From positions 3,286,001 to 3,350,000 of the forward strand of contig NZ_CP121194.1 of the NCBI RefSeq assembly GCF_039993895.1: a stretch of DNA of 64,000 bases, read 5' to 3'. This DNA is from Edaphobacter paludis. GTDB taxonomy: Bacteria; Acidobacteriota; Terriglobia; Terriglobales; Acidobacteriaceae. A program made the position numbers and the translations under genes. This document shows positions 37,312-45,269 of the stretch, piece by piece (positions within the stretch are counted from its first letter, which is position 1; the number at the start of each line of letters is the position of its first letter). The notes below the pieces were generated by a model. The model ran no database searches. It was given only the letters and a program-made list of their open reading frames with translations, and was not told where the DNA came from.

Positions 37312-39354
37312 ATGCGGGCCGCGCTGAGTGAGGCGCAAGTTCGCGGATGGATTCGGATGGTTGCTGTAGCATGCGTAGCGACGGTGGGTGTCCGCTCGAT
37401 GGGCGCAGCTTCCATTCCCGGAATCCATCTCTCCGCAACCCTGGCCGAGCCGGTGCACTTCTCAGAGATTGAAGTCGCCCTTTTTCTCATCGCCACTGCG
37501 ATTTCAGTAGCACTTTTCTTCTGGCGTTTTGGGCCCATTCTTCGGACGATCTACCGCTCAAAAAAAGATACTGACTTCTCTCTTCACCCAATCGCCCGAA
37601 GAATAGGCGACTTCGCATGGGAAGTCCTCTGCCAGGGGAAGGTCATCCGCCAGCGCCCCCTCCCCGGACTGGCGCACGCCTTCGTCTTCTGGGGATTTCT
37701 GGCGTTTGCCCTGGTAAGCCTAAACCACATCGCCAACGCCGTCGGCCTGGGCTTCCTTAGCCCCACCAGCTACATCGGCAACTTCTACTTCATCTTTGCG
37801 GCAATCTGGGCGCTGCTGGTCGCAGTCTCGATCACCGCTCTGTTTGTGCGGCGTTTTTTTGTGCGCCCCATCTGGCTAGGCAAAAAGCTCTCCTATGAAT
37901 CAGGCGTAATCGCCTTCCTGATCTTCCTTCTGATGGTCAGCTATCTCGGCGCATTCTTTGTCGACGCCAGCGGAACAGCAATAAAGATTCTATGGTGGAC
38001 TCACACCCTTACACTGCTGGTCTTCCTGCCGCTGATTCCTCACACCAAGCACCTTCATCTGGTCATCAGCCCGTTTACGATCTTTCTGAAACGCGATGGC
38101 TTCTCCAAGATCCCTCCACTTAACGGCGATGAAGACTTCGGCCTGGTCGCCGGCAAAGATGTGACCCAATTGATCTCGCTCCAGGTCTACAGTTGCGTTG
38201 AGTGCGGTCGCTGCACCGAGCACTGTCCCGCGTCCAACACTGGAAAGGTGCTGAACCCCAAGGAGATTATCCTCGGCACGCGTTCCTACCTGAACGAGTT
38301 CGGCCCAGCCTCCGAGACGCCATTATTGACGGATGCGCGGGTAGAATCTCCCGACAATCCGGCCGCAAAATATATGAGCATGGAAGCCGCCTTCGAGTGC
38401 ACCACCTGCGGAAGTTGCGAGTACCAATGTCCCGTAGGCATTCAGCACTTACCCATCATCATCGGGCTGCGGCGCGGCGCAACCAACACCGGCGAGTGGG
38501 AAGACACGCACGGAACCAAACTTTTTCTGGCGCTTGAAAAACAAGGCAATGCTCTAGGCTTGAGCGCGATGGAGCGCGACAAATTCATCCAAAAGCAAGC
38601 GTTCCCCATCTTCGACGGAACCCAGAAGTATTGCCTCTGGCTCGGCTGCATGGGCGGATACGATCCCAAGGGCCGCGAGATTATCGCCGACTTCGCACGC
38701 GTCATGCAGCATCTCGGAACAACATTCGGCGTACTGAAAAAAGAAAAATGCACGGGCGATCCGGCGCGCCGCTTGGGCAATGATCTCCTGTTCCAGACAA
38801 TGGCGGAGTTTGGATTGAAGGCATTCGAAACCGCAAAGGTTCAGAAGATCGTAGCCATCTGCCCCCATTGTGTCAGGACGATCTCGAACGACTGGCGCGA
38901 GTACGGCATCGCTCCCGAGATCGAGCATCACAGCGAATTCATGGCCCGCCATAAAGACCGCTTGCCTCAGCAGAACTCGGGCGAAAGCATCGTCTACCAC
39001 GACCCCTGCTATCTTGGCCGCTATCGCGAGGTCTACGAAGAACCGCGCAAAATCGTGTCAATGGCGGGCAAGCTGGTCGAAGCCCCCCGCTCGCACGAGC
39101 GCAGCTTCTGCTGCGGCGCTGGCGGCGGACTTGCCTTCCTTGGTGAAGAGAGCGGCGAGCGCGTAAGTCACGTCCGCGCAGCCGAGCTTGCGGGTACTGG
39201 CGCGCAAATCGTGGGCACTGCCTGCCCCTTCTGCAATACCATGTTCCGCGATGCGCTTTCGGCAATGGGCGAAACTCCGCCGCAGTTGCTGGACATCGCG
39301 CAATTAACCGCCAGAGCTCTGCCGGCATCAGAGATTAAAACAGGAGTTCAATGA
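37312..39354 (+). CDS. Membrane-bound Fe-S ETF:quinone oxidoreductase (EMO/FadF-type)
   Basis: The 680-residue protein joins a cytochrome-b-like membrane part (about residues 50-260, several helices) to two 4Fe-4S clusters, CVECGRCTEHCPASN at residue 295 and CTTCGSCEYQCPVG at residue 363. Two CCG-type domains follow: KYCLWLGCMGGYDPKGRE with EKCTGDPARRLGND, then VYHDPCYLGRYREVY with SFCCGAGGG. The same plan is found in EMO proteins that pass electrons from EtfAB to menaquinone. The etfB ATG overlaps its stop by 4 bases, which strongly supports this role. The exact N-terminal start is uncertain. Confidence 0.88.
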   Translation: MRAALSEAQVRGWIRMVAVACVATVGVRSMGAASIPGIHLSATLAEPVHFSEIEVALFLIATAISVALFFWRFGPILRTIYRSKKDTDFSLHPIARRIGDFAWEVLCQGKVIRQRPLPGLAHAFVFWGFLAFALVSLNHIANAVGLGFLSPTSYIGNFYFIFAAIWALLVAVSITALFVRRFFVRPIWLGKKLSYESGVIAFLIFLLMVSYLGAFFVDASGTAIKILWWTHTLTLLVFLPLIPHTKHLHLVISPFTIFLKRDGFSKIPPLNGDEDFGLVAGKDVTQLISLQVYSCVECGRCTEHCPASNTGKVLNPKEIILGTRSYLNEFGPASETPLLTDARVESPDNPAAKYMSMEAAFECTTCGSCEYQCPVGIQHLPIIIGLRRGATNTGEWEDTHGTKLFLALEKQGNALGLSAMERDKFIQKQAFPIFDGTQKYCLWLGCMGGYDPKGREIIADFARVMQHLGTTFGVLKKEKCTGDPARRLGNDLLFQTMAEFGLKAFETAKVQKIVAICPHCVRTISNDWREYGIAPEIEHHSEFMARHKDRLPQQNSGESIVYHDPCYLGRYREVYEEPRKIVSMAGKLVEAPRSHERSFCCGAGGGLAFLGEESGERVSHVRAAELAGTGAQIVGTACPFCNTMFRDALSAMGETPPQLLDIAQLTARALPASEIKTGVQ

Positions 39355-40115
39355 AGATACTCGTAGCGATAAAGCAGGTGCCGGAACGCGATGCCCCCAT
39401 TAGTATTGCAGCGAACGGCAAGTGGATTGACGAGGGCGGCTTGAGCTACACCATCAACGAGCCTGATGCCTACGCACTTGAAGAAGCATTGCAGCTAAAA
39501 GAAAAAACCGGCGGCGAGGTGGTCGTACTCTGCGCCGGTCCGGAGCGCGTCACCAGCACACTCCGCGAAGCGCTGGCCAAAGGTGCCGACCGCGCCATCC
39601 ACATCGAAGCCGACGACCTCGGCGAGCGCGACACGCTGGGGGTCGCCCAGTTACTCGCAGATGCGGCCAAAGCCGAATCCCCTGATTTGATACTGACAGG
39701 GTTACAATCTGACGATCTCGGCCTCGGCCAGACAGGCGTGGTCCTCGCCGAACTCTTGGGTATGCCTCACGCGACCATCATCATGCAGGTCGAAGTCACC
39801 GGCTCCAGCCTTAAGGTAAAGCGCGAACTCGAAGATGGCTGGTTTCAGCACGTCGAAATGCCTCTGCCCGCTCTGCTGACGATCCAATCCGGAGGCAACA
39901 AACTGCGCTACGCCACGCTGATGGGCATCAAAAAGGCAAAGACAAAAGAGACCAAAACGGTCCAGCCCGCAGCTTCCATATCGTCTAAGGCAGTTACTTT
40001 AGAACGCGTCTATCTTCCGGAGAAACAAAAGCAAACAGAGATGCTGACCGGGACTCCCGCCGAAGTAGCAACCAAACTGGTAGAGAAATTGAAGTTCGAA
40101 GTGAGGGTGATTTGA
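39351..40115 (+). CDS. etfB: Electron transfer flavoprotein beta subunit
   Basis: The 254-residue protein binds AMP/FAD with EtfA and carries electrons from acyl-CoA dehydrogenases. It begins MKILVAIKQVPERDAPISI and shows YTINEPDAYALEEALQLKE, the LTGLQSDDLGLGQTGVVLAELL signature region and RYATLMGIKKAKTKE. It overlaps the oxidoreductase gene upstream by 4 bases and the etfA start by 4 bases, so all three subunits are likely made in a fixed ratio. Confidence 0.96.
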   Translation: MKILVAIKQVPERDAPISIAANGKWIDEGGLSYTINEPDAYALEEALQLKEKTGGEVVVLCAGPERVTSTLREALAKGADRAIHIEADDLGERDTLGVAQLLADAAKAESPDLILTGLQSDDLGLGQTGVVLAELLGMPHATIIMQVEVTGSSLKVKRELEDGWFQHVEMPLPALLTIQSGGNKLRYATLMGIKKAKTKETKTVQPAASISSKAVTLERVYLPEKQKQTEMLTGTPAEVATKLVEKLKFEVRVI

Positions 40116-41083
40116 GCAGCGTTCTCGTATTGATGGAGCAGCGCGGTGGCATCTGGAACCGCATGAGCTTTGAAGCTCTGGCAGCAGGCCAGCAACTGGC
40201 GGCGAAGCTCGGCATCGAGTGTTCGGCTGCGGTCCTCGGCGAAAACCTTGATACCCTTGCCTCTGAGTTGACCGGAAAAAATCTGGCAAAGGTCTTCGCC
40301 GTTCAGTATGAACTCCTGAAGACCTACACCTCGGATGGCTACGTCGTCGTGCTCGAACAATTACTAAAGCACGCCGCCCCAGCTTACGTGCTTATGCCGC
40401 ATACCTATCAGGTGCGCGACTTCGCTCCCGCGCTGGCAACTCGTTTCAAGCAGGTGCTCATCAGCGATGTCATCGCCATCCACGATGGTCCGATATTTGT
40501 GCGCCAGTTGCTGCAAGGCAAGTTGAACGCAGACTACAAGCACTCGAGCGCAGGCCCCTGCTTCCTGTCAGTGCAGGCCGGAACCTTCCGCGCCGAGGCC
40601 ATCGAAGCCGGAACGGCAACCCTCGAAAACTTCACGCCACAACTCGAAGCCAGCCAGATTCGCAGCACACCCGGCGAGCCATTCCGCGAAGCAGCCCAGA
40701 CCATCGATCTCAGTGCCGCACCCGTCATCGTCTCCGTCGGTCGCGGCATCGGCGAGCAGGAGAACATCGCCATCATCGAAGAGCTTGCCTCAGCACTCGG
40801 GGCGGAACTCGCCGCATCGCGTCCCATCTGCGACAACGGCTGGCTGCCGATGGAGCGGCAGGTCGGTAGCTCCGGCCAGACCGTCTCGCCCAAACTCTAT
40901 CTTGCCGTCGGAATCTCCGGCGCCATCCAGCATCTCGTTGGGATGAAAGGCTCAAAAACCGTAATCGCAATCAATAAAGACGAGAATGCGCCCATCTTCG
41001 AGGTCGCCGACTACGGCGTCGTAGGAGACCTCTTCGAGATCGTCCCAGCCCTGACCAAAGCGGTGCTTGCGGCAAAGAGTTAA
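40112..41083 (+). CDS. etfA: Electron transfer flavoprotein alpha subunit
   Basis: The 323-residue protein carries the FAD-binding C-terminal domain: [67 protein letters not shown] in the expected order, then [23 protein letters not shown]. The start is a TTG at 40112 with GAGG upstream and a 4-base overlap with etfB. Acyl-CoA dehydrogenase genes are not in the window, so its electron donors are encoded elsewhere. Confidence 0.96.
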   Translation: MSSVLVLMEQRGGIWNRMSFEALAAGQQLAAKLGIECSAAVLGENLDTLASELTGKNLAKVFAVQYELLKTYTSDGYVVVLEQLLKHAAPAYVLMPHTYQVRDFAPALATRFKQVLISDVIAIHDGPIFVRQLLQGKLNADYKHSSAGPCFLSVQAGTFRAEAIEAGTATLENFTPQLEASQIRSTPGEPFREAAQTIDLSAAPVIVSVGRGIGEQENIAIIEELASALGAELAASRPICDNGWLPMERQVGSSGQTVSPKLYLAVGISGAIQHLVGMKGSKTVIAINKDENAPIFEVADYGVVGDLFEIVPALTKAVLAAKS

Positions 41084-41089
41084 CGATAT

Positions 41090-41120
41090 TTGCAATGGAT
41101 CGCCCGGCGATAGCTATACT
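41090..41120 (+). promoter_or_regulatory. Possible promoter for moaA
   Basis: TTGCAA at 41090-41095 and TATACT at 41115-41120 resemble -35 and -10 elements, but the 19-base spacer is a little long. They lie between the etfA stop and the moaA start. Confidence 0.3.
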
Positions 41121-41158
41121 GAGGCATATCGCAATTGCCTGCTTCCCTCCCCAAGTGA

Positions 41159-42307
41159 ATGCATCCAATAGATGTTGAACAGAAGTCGATGGCTGACCCG
41201 ATGTCCTATACAACGATTGACGATGCCGCTACCACCGTTCTGGAGCGGACTGAAGCTGACCGGGACGGTGCTCCTCAACAGGCGCAGGGCAGGCTGCGCG
41301 ACAAGTTTGGCCGCGCCATCACCGATCTCCGCGTCTCGGTCACCGATCGCTGCAACTACAAATGCGTCTACTGCCGCACCGGCAACGAAGGCGCGCAATA
41401 TACCGAGCTTGCCATCGCTGATTACCTGCGCATGGTCGAGCGCTTCGTCTCACTCGGCGTGGAAAAGGTACGTCTGACCGGTGGCGAACCGCTTCTGCGT
41501 CATGGCCTGGTCGAGATGGTCAGTGAGCTAGCAAAAATGCGCACAGCTTATCTACCGGACGGCACGCCAACCGAAACTGGCCATCCACTCGATATCGCGC
41601 TCACCACCAACGGCCATCTGCTGGAGGATCTGGCAAAGCCGCTGAAAGACGCTGGGCTCAATCGCATCACCGTCAGCATGGACGCCGTGGACGCGGCGAC
41701 CTTTTCCGCCATCACACGCGTCCCCCGCAGCTTCGACCGAGTCATGGCAGGCATTCGACAAGCAAAAACTGTTGGCCTCGGACCCGTCAAGGTAAACTGC
41801 GTCCTCCTTCGCGGGTTCAACGATGGACAGATTGAGCAGTTCGCAGACTTCTCGCGTCGCGAAGGCATCATCGTGCGCTTCATCGAATTCATGCCGCTTG
41901 AGGAAGACCGCAGTTGGAAGCCCGAGACCGTCATCCCCATGGATGAGGTTATTACCCGGCTCAGCGCTTACCGCCCGCTGGTAGAACTTCCGCCGAATGC
42001 CGCAAGTGAGACCGCAAAGCGGTTTACCTTCGACGACGGACTCGGCGAGATCGGTATCATCGCGCCCGTATCGCGGCCCTTCTGCGGACACTGCAGCAGG
42101 GTACGACTTACATCCGATGGGAAGATACGCACCTGCCTGTTTTCGCAGAGCGACCACGATCTTTATGGAGAAATGGTCCGAGGTGGAACCGATCAGGAAC
42201 TCGATGCGTATATTCGCAAAGTGGTGATGCGGAAAGAGGCACGTCATCACATCGGCGAACCAGACTTCGAGAAACCTTCTCGAAACATGGTTCATATTGG
42301 CGGATGA
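41159..42307 (+). CDS. moaA: GTP 3',8-cyclase (molybdenum cofactor synthesis)
   Basis: The radical-SAM enzyme performs the first step of molybdopterin synthesis from GTP. The SAM cluster motif is RCNYKCVYC. The second cluster cysteines are seen in RPFCGHCSRVRLTSDGKIRTC. Downstream blocks are VRLTGGEPLLRHGL, VSMDAVDAATFSAIT and the terminal GG (MVHIGG) essential in MoaA. The product is up to 382 residues, because the N-terminus is 20-30 residues longer than usual; starts at 41189 or 41201 are possible, none with a clear ribosome binding site. Confidence 0.95.
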   Translation: MHPIDVEQKSMADPMSYTTIDDAATTVLERTEADRDGAPQQAQGRLRDKFGRAITDLRVSVTDRCNYKCVYCRTGNEGAQYTELAIADYLRMVERFVSLGVEKVRLTGGEPLLRHGLVEMVSELAKMRTAYLPDGTPTETGHPLDIALTTNGHLLEDLAKPLKDAGLNRITVSMDAVDAATFSAITRVPRSFDRVMAGIRQAKTVGLGPVKVNCVLLRGFNDGQIEQFADFSRREGIIVRFIEFMPLEEDRSWKPETVIPMDEVITRLSAYRPLVELPPNAASETAKRFTFDDGLGEIGIIAPVSRPFCGHCSRVRLTSDGKIRTCLFSQSDHDLYGEMVRGGTDQELDAYIRKVVMRKEARHHIGEPDFEKPSRNMVHIGG

Positions 42308-42403
42308 CGTAATTCTCGATACGATGAACTGCTTAAGGCCTATTAACACTTTGCTGACACAATTGCTTCTGAATAAGCAATGCGCTCTCTTGAGGTCTGG
42401 TAA

Positions 42404-43483
42404 GTGAGAGACAAGCGGAAGTTTGAAGTTATCGACGGCCGGCAACTCGATCACCTCAAGGTGTTCCACGACGTCGCGCGTTCGTTAACAACCAGCCTCG
42501 AACTCGAAGAGATCCTCGGCGCCATCATGGACAAGATGGCCCAGTTCTTCGGACCGGAGCGATGGTCGATGATGATGGTCGACGAGGCAACCGACGAGTT
42601 GTACTGCGCCATCGCCGTCGGCCAGGATGCTGCGAGCCTCAAAGGGCTGCGCGTCGCCATGGGCGAGGGCGTCGCCGGATGGGTCGCCCAGACCGGCAAT
42701 CCGCTGATTGTGCCGAATGTCGTGCTCGATCCGCAGTGGTCTAGGTTTGCAGCCGCCCATCCCGAACTGGGAATCCAGTCGATCGCCTGCATTCCTGTCC
42801 GCGCAGGGGACAAGACACTGGGCGTCATTCAATTGCTGAACAGCAAACTCGACCTGTTATCGGAGTATTCAATCTCGTTTCTGCGAATCCTCTGCGACTA
42901 TGCCGCGATTGCGATCCAGAACGCGAAGTCGGTGACGTTGATTCACGAACTTACTATTACCGACGATGTTACCGGTCTCTTCAATGCGCGCCACCTGTAC
43001 ACCCTGCTCGACGAGCAGGTTGCACTTGGTAGAGTGTTCAGCCTCATGTTCATGGATCTCGACCGCTTTAAATCGGTCAACGATACGCACGGCCACCTCA
43101 TTGGAAGCCGTTTGCTGGCCGAAGCCGGAGGCCTGTTGAAACGCTCCATCGGGCCGGATAACTGCGCCTTCCGCTACGGCGGAGATGAGTTTGTCGTGCT
43201 CTTTCCGGGCATGTCCAAATCGGCCGCCACCGAGGCAGCTATCACTACGTATCACGACCTTCAGGCCTCGCGCTTTCTCGAGGGCGCCGGACTTTCGCTC
43301 CGACTCTCCGGCAGCTTTGGGCTGGCCACCTATCCGGAAGATGGCAATACTGTGCCGACGATCCTGCGCTCCGCCGACACCATGATGTACGAGGCGAAAT
43401 CGACCCGCAACAACATCGCCGTCATGGGCAGAGGCCTCCTGATGGATCGCATCGCCATCGCGGGCGTGCGCGACGAGCGCTAG
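42404..43483 (+). CDS. GAF-GGDEF diguanylate cyclase
   Basis: The 359-residue soluble protein has a GAF domain (about residues 20-175; the VAMGEGVAGWVAQTGNPLIV block is typical) and a GGDEF domain (about 180-345) with an intact active site RYGGDEF at residues 257-263. It should make cyclic di-GMP. The inhibitory RxxD site is degenerate: the corresponding residues are IGPD (249-252), so product inhibition is probably lost. The GTG start has GAGG about 8 bases upstream. A 7-bp inverted repeat (ATTGCTT...AAGCAAT, 42362-42381) lies upstream of the start. Confidence 0.93.
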   Translation: MRDKRKFEVIDGRQLDHLKVFHDVARSLTTSLELEEILGAIMDKMAQFFGPERWSMMMVDEATDELYCAIAVGQDAASLKGLRVAMGEGVAGWVAQTGNPLIVPNVVLDPQWSRFAAAHPELGIQSIACIPVRAGDKTLGVIQLLNSKLDLLSEYSISFLRILCDYAAIAIQNAKSVTLIHELTITDDVTGLFNARHLYTLLDEQVALGRVFSLMFMDLDRFKSVNDTHGHLIGSRLLAEAGGLLKRSIGPDNCAFRYGGDEFVVLFPGMSKSAATEAAITTYHDLQASRFLEGAGLSLRLSGSFGLATYPEDGNTVPTILRSADTMMYEAKSTRNNIAVMGRGLLMDRIAIAGVRDER

Positions 43484-43583
43484 CGCCTGTCTTGCTCCAT
43501 CAGGAGCATCTTCGCTATCCTAATGAATTTAAAAAACTTACATTAAGGGAACCCAGGGGAGCGGGGTATTTCAAAGACTCTGT

Positions 43584-44666
43584 TTACTCCCGACGGCGAC
43601 GCTCAAGCACAAGCGGGCGCGCAGGTTCAGGCTTGATGACATCCCGGTTTTCCGGCGCGATGGGATGTACACCGAAGTCCCAGACGCTCAGGTTAAGTAC
43701 CTTATCCGAAAGGACTTCCATCAGAGCATACTCTCCAAAATCCAGCGGTTGTTGCGGAGTGAGCTTCATCCAGTGGCCCCCAGGCAGAACCTCTGACGTA
43801 GTTTCAACCACATTCTCCTGCTGTTGAGCACCGCCCAGCAGACCGATGCGGATGCTGGCGATATCGCGGACGCCGGTGCGGACATCGGCTCGGAGAATAA
43901 CGTACCGGTTGCTCGCAGAGCCGTTAGGTGAGTCGGTTTTGATGGCATTCGAAGCACCGTGAGTATCAACCGTAAGCGGCGTCCCCCCAGTGGGCGGAAC
44001 CGTGTCATCGCCGATGCGAATGTAGAAGACAGGCGAGGCCACATGGAGCTGCACATAGGATTTTTCGCCCTTAAGCTGCGCGACCTGATGCGGGCTGGAG
44101 AGCGGATTGATGACCGCGCGCAAAATATTGTGTCCAGTGTTGGGGTTCAGATCACTGTCGTTCTGGGAAAGAGGAACAAGTTCAGGCGCGCCATGAAAGG
44201 TGTCGAGGACGAGAACGCTGTTCTGTTCCGGTAAACGAAGGTCCTTCGCTACTTCCGGGGTAAGCGAGGCGCGGTCGGCTTCTTCTTTGAGCAACTCAGG
44301 ATCGATAGCAGGAGGTTCTCCACTCTCGGAGTTCCCCTCCGCCTGATCGGGCGAGTGCCGCTTTTCCCATCGGTGGGTCGCATCCAGGTCGACGAGCGAA
44401 ACCGGAATCTCTTCCTCCGCGCCATCACGTTCCGCGCTAATGTAATGCACCAGGCTGCCTACGATGCGGTAGCTCATCACCACCTGATAGCTGCCGTCCT
44501 TAAGATAGAGACGGGTGCGATGAGGGGTCACGGAGTCCGCCGCGGGCAAAGTCTTCTGCGCCGACTGGGCCGCGTGGCATGGTCCAACGGGGAAGACCGC
44601 CAGCACGGCAACCAGCAGAAGCCCCATGGCAGAAAACGTTACGGGGGATGATGTCGTCTTAGTCAT
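43584..44666 (-). CDS. Secreted protein of unknown function
   Basis: The 360-residue product has a signal peptide MTKTTSSPVTFSAMGLLLVA ending at PCHAAQS. The N-terminal part contains RLYLKDGSYQVVMSYRIVGSLVHYIS followed by IPVSLVDLDATHRWE, a pattern of secreted acidobacterial proteins that respond to a cell-surface target. The C-terminal half is beta-rich (VQLHVASPVFYIRIGDDT; YALMEVLSDKVLNLSVWDFGVHP). No enzyme motif is visible. It is divergent from the DUF2946-like gene. Confidence 0.75.
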   Translation of the reverse strand: MTKTTSSPVTFSAMGLLLVAVLAVFPVGPCHAAQSAQKTLPAADSVTPHRTRLYLKDGSYQVVMSYRIVGSLVHYISAERDGAEEEIPVSLVDLDATHRWEKRHSPDQAEGNSESGEPPAIDPELLKEEADRASLTPEVAKDLRLPEQNSVLVLDTFHGAPELVPLSQNDSDLNPNTGHNILRAVINPLSSPHQVAQLKGEKSYVQLHVASPVFYIRIGDDTVPPTGGTPLTVDTHGASNAIKTDSPNGSASNRYVILRADVRTGVRDIASIRIGLLGGAQQQENVVETTSEVLPGGHWMKLTPQQPLDFGEYALMEVLSDKVLNLSVWDFGVHPIAPENRDVIKPEPARPLVLERRRRE

Positions 44667-44789
44667 ATAAGGTCAGCTTCGACAGTGTAGTATCCCTGCT
44701 TTTTAGACGTACTCGCTCCCCATTAGGATTATTGCCGAGTTTGGCTTGTAATCTCTGATGTGCTACACAGATAGAAGCGCGAAATATCG

Positions 44790-45155
44790 ATGCAGAGCTA
44801 TCTCCAACGCGGAAAAAGCAGTCAGCAGCCAATAATATGGATGCGGACGATCGCGGCGCTGTGCATTCTGATGGTCACCTTTATGAGTGCGGCGCAGGCT
44901 TGCCACACTCATGCCGAGACCTCTTCGCTCAAGCAGACCTCGCAGCATAATCAGCCTGCGCCGGAAGATCATTGCCCGGTCTGCATGGCGATGCATTCTG
45001 CGTTACCGGCAGCGGTGCACCTGGCTCCAGCGCCGACCATCGAGATAGAACCCCTGAGCGCGATTGCATCCGATACGCTACAACCCTTCCAGTGGCGTTT
45101 CGAGATGGCCAGTCGCGGTCCTCCTGCCGGTCAAAGCAGTCCCTCCTCCATCTAA
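44790..45155 (+). CDS. DUF2946-like periplasmic Cys/His-rich protein
   Basis: The 121-residue product has one hydrophobic segment (MRTIAALCILMVTFMSAAQ) acting as signal or anchor, then ACHTHAETSS and HCPVCMAMHSALP, which match the Cys/His pattern of DUF2946 proteins. In other bacteria DUF2946 genes sit beside copper or other metal TonB receptors; here a TonB receptor follows 115 bases downstream in the same direction. Metal binding is inferred, not shown. Confidence 0.7.
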   Translation: MQSYLQRGKSSQQPIIWMRTIAALCILMVTFMSAAQACHTHAETSSLKQTSQHNQPAPEDHCPVCMAMHSALPAAVHLAPAPTIEIEPLSAIASDTLQPFQWRFEMASRGPPAGQSSPSSI

Positions 45156-45233
45156 GGCAGCGACAGAAAAGTTTCATTCAAATTCTTCTGTCCACAAGGC
45201 ACCGCGCTCGCGCGTCATCGCGCTTTTTAAAAT

Positions 45234-45252
45234 GATGCTCTTTGAGAGCATC
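45234..45252 (+). promoter_or_regulatory. Stem-loop directly upstream of the TonB receptor
   Basis: GATGCTC, loop TTTGA, GAGCATC is a perfect 7-bp hairpin ending next to AGGAACGG, 17 bases before the receptor ATG. It could control translation initiation or transcription. Confidence 0.4.
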
Positions 45253-45269
45253 AGGAACGGCCTATCTCC

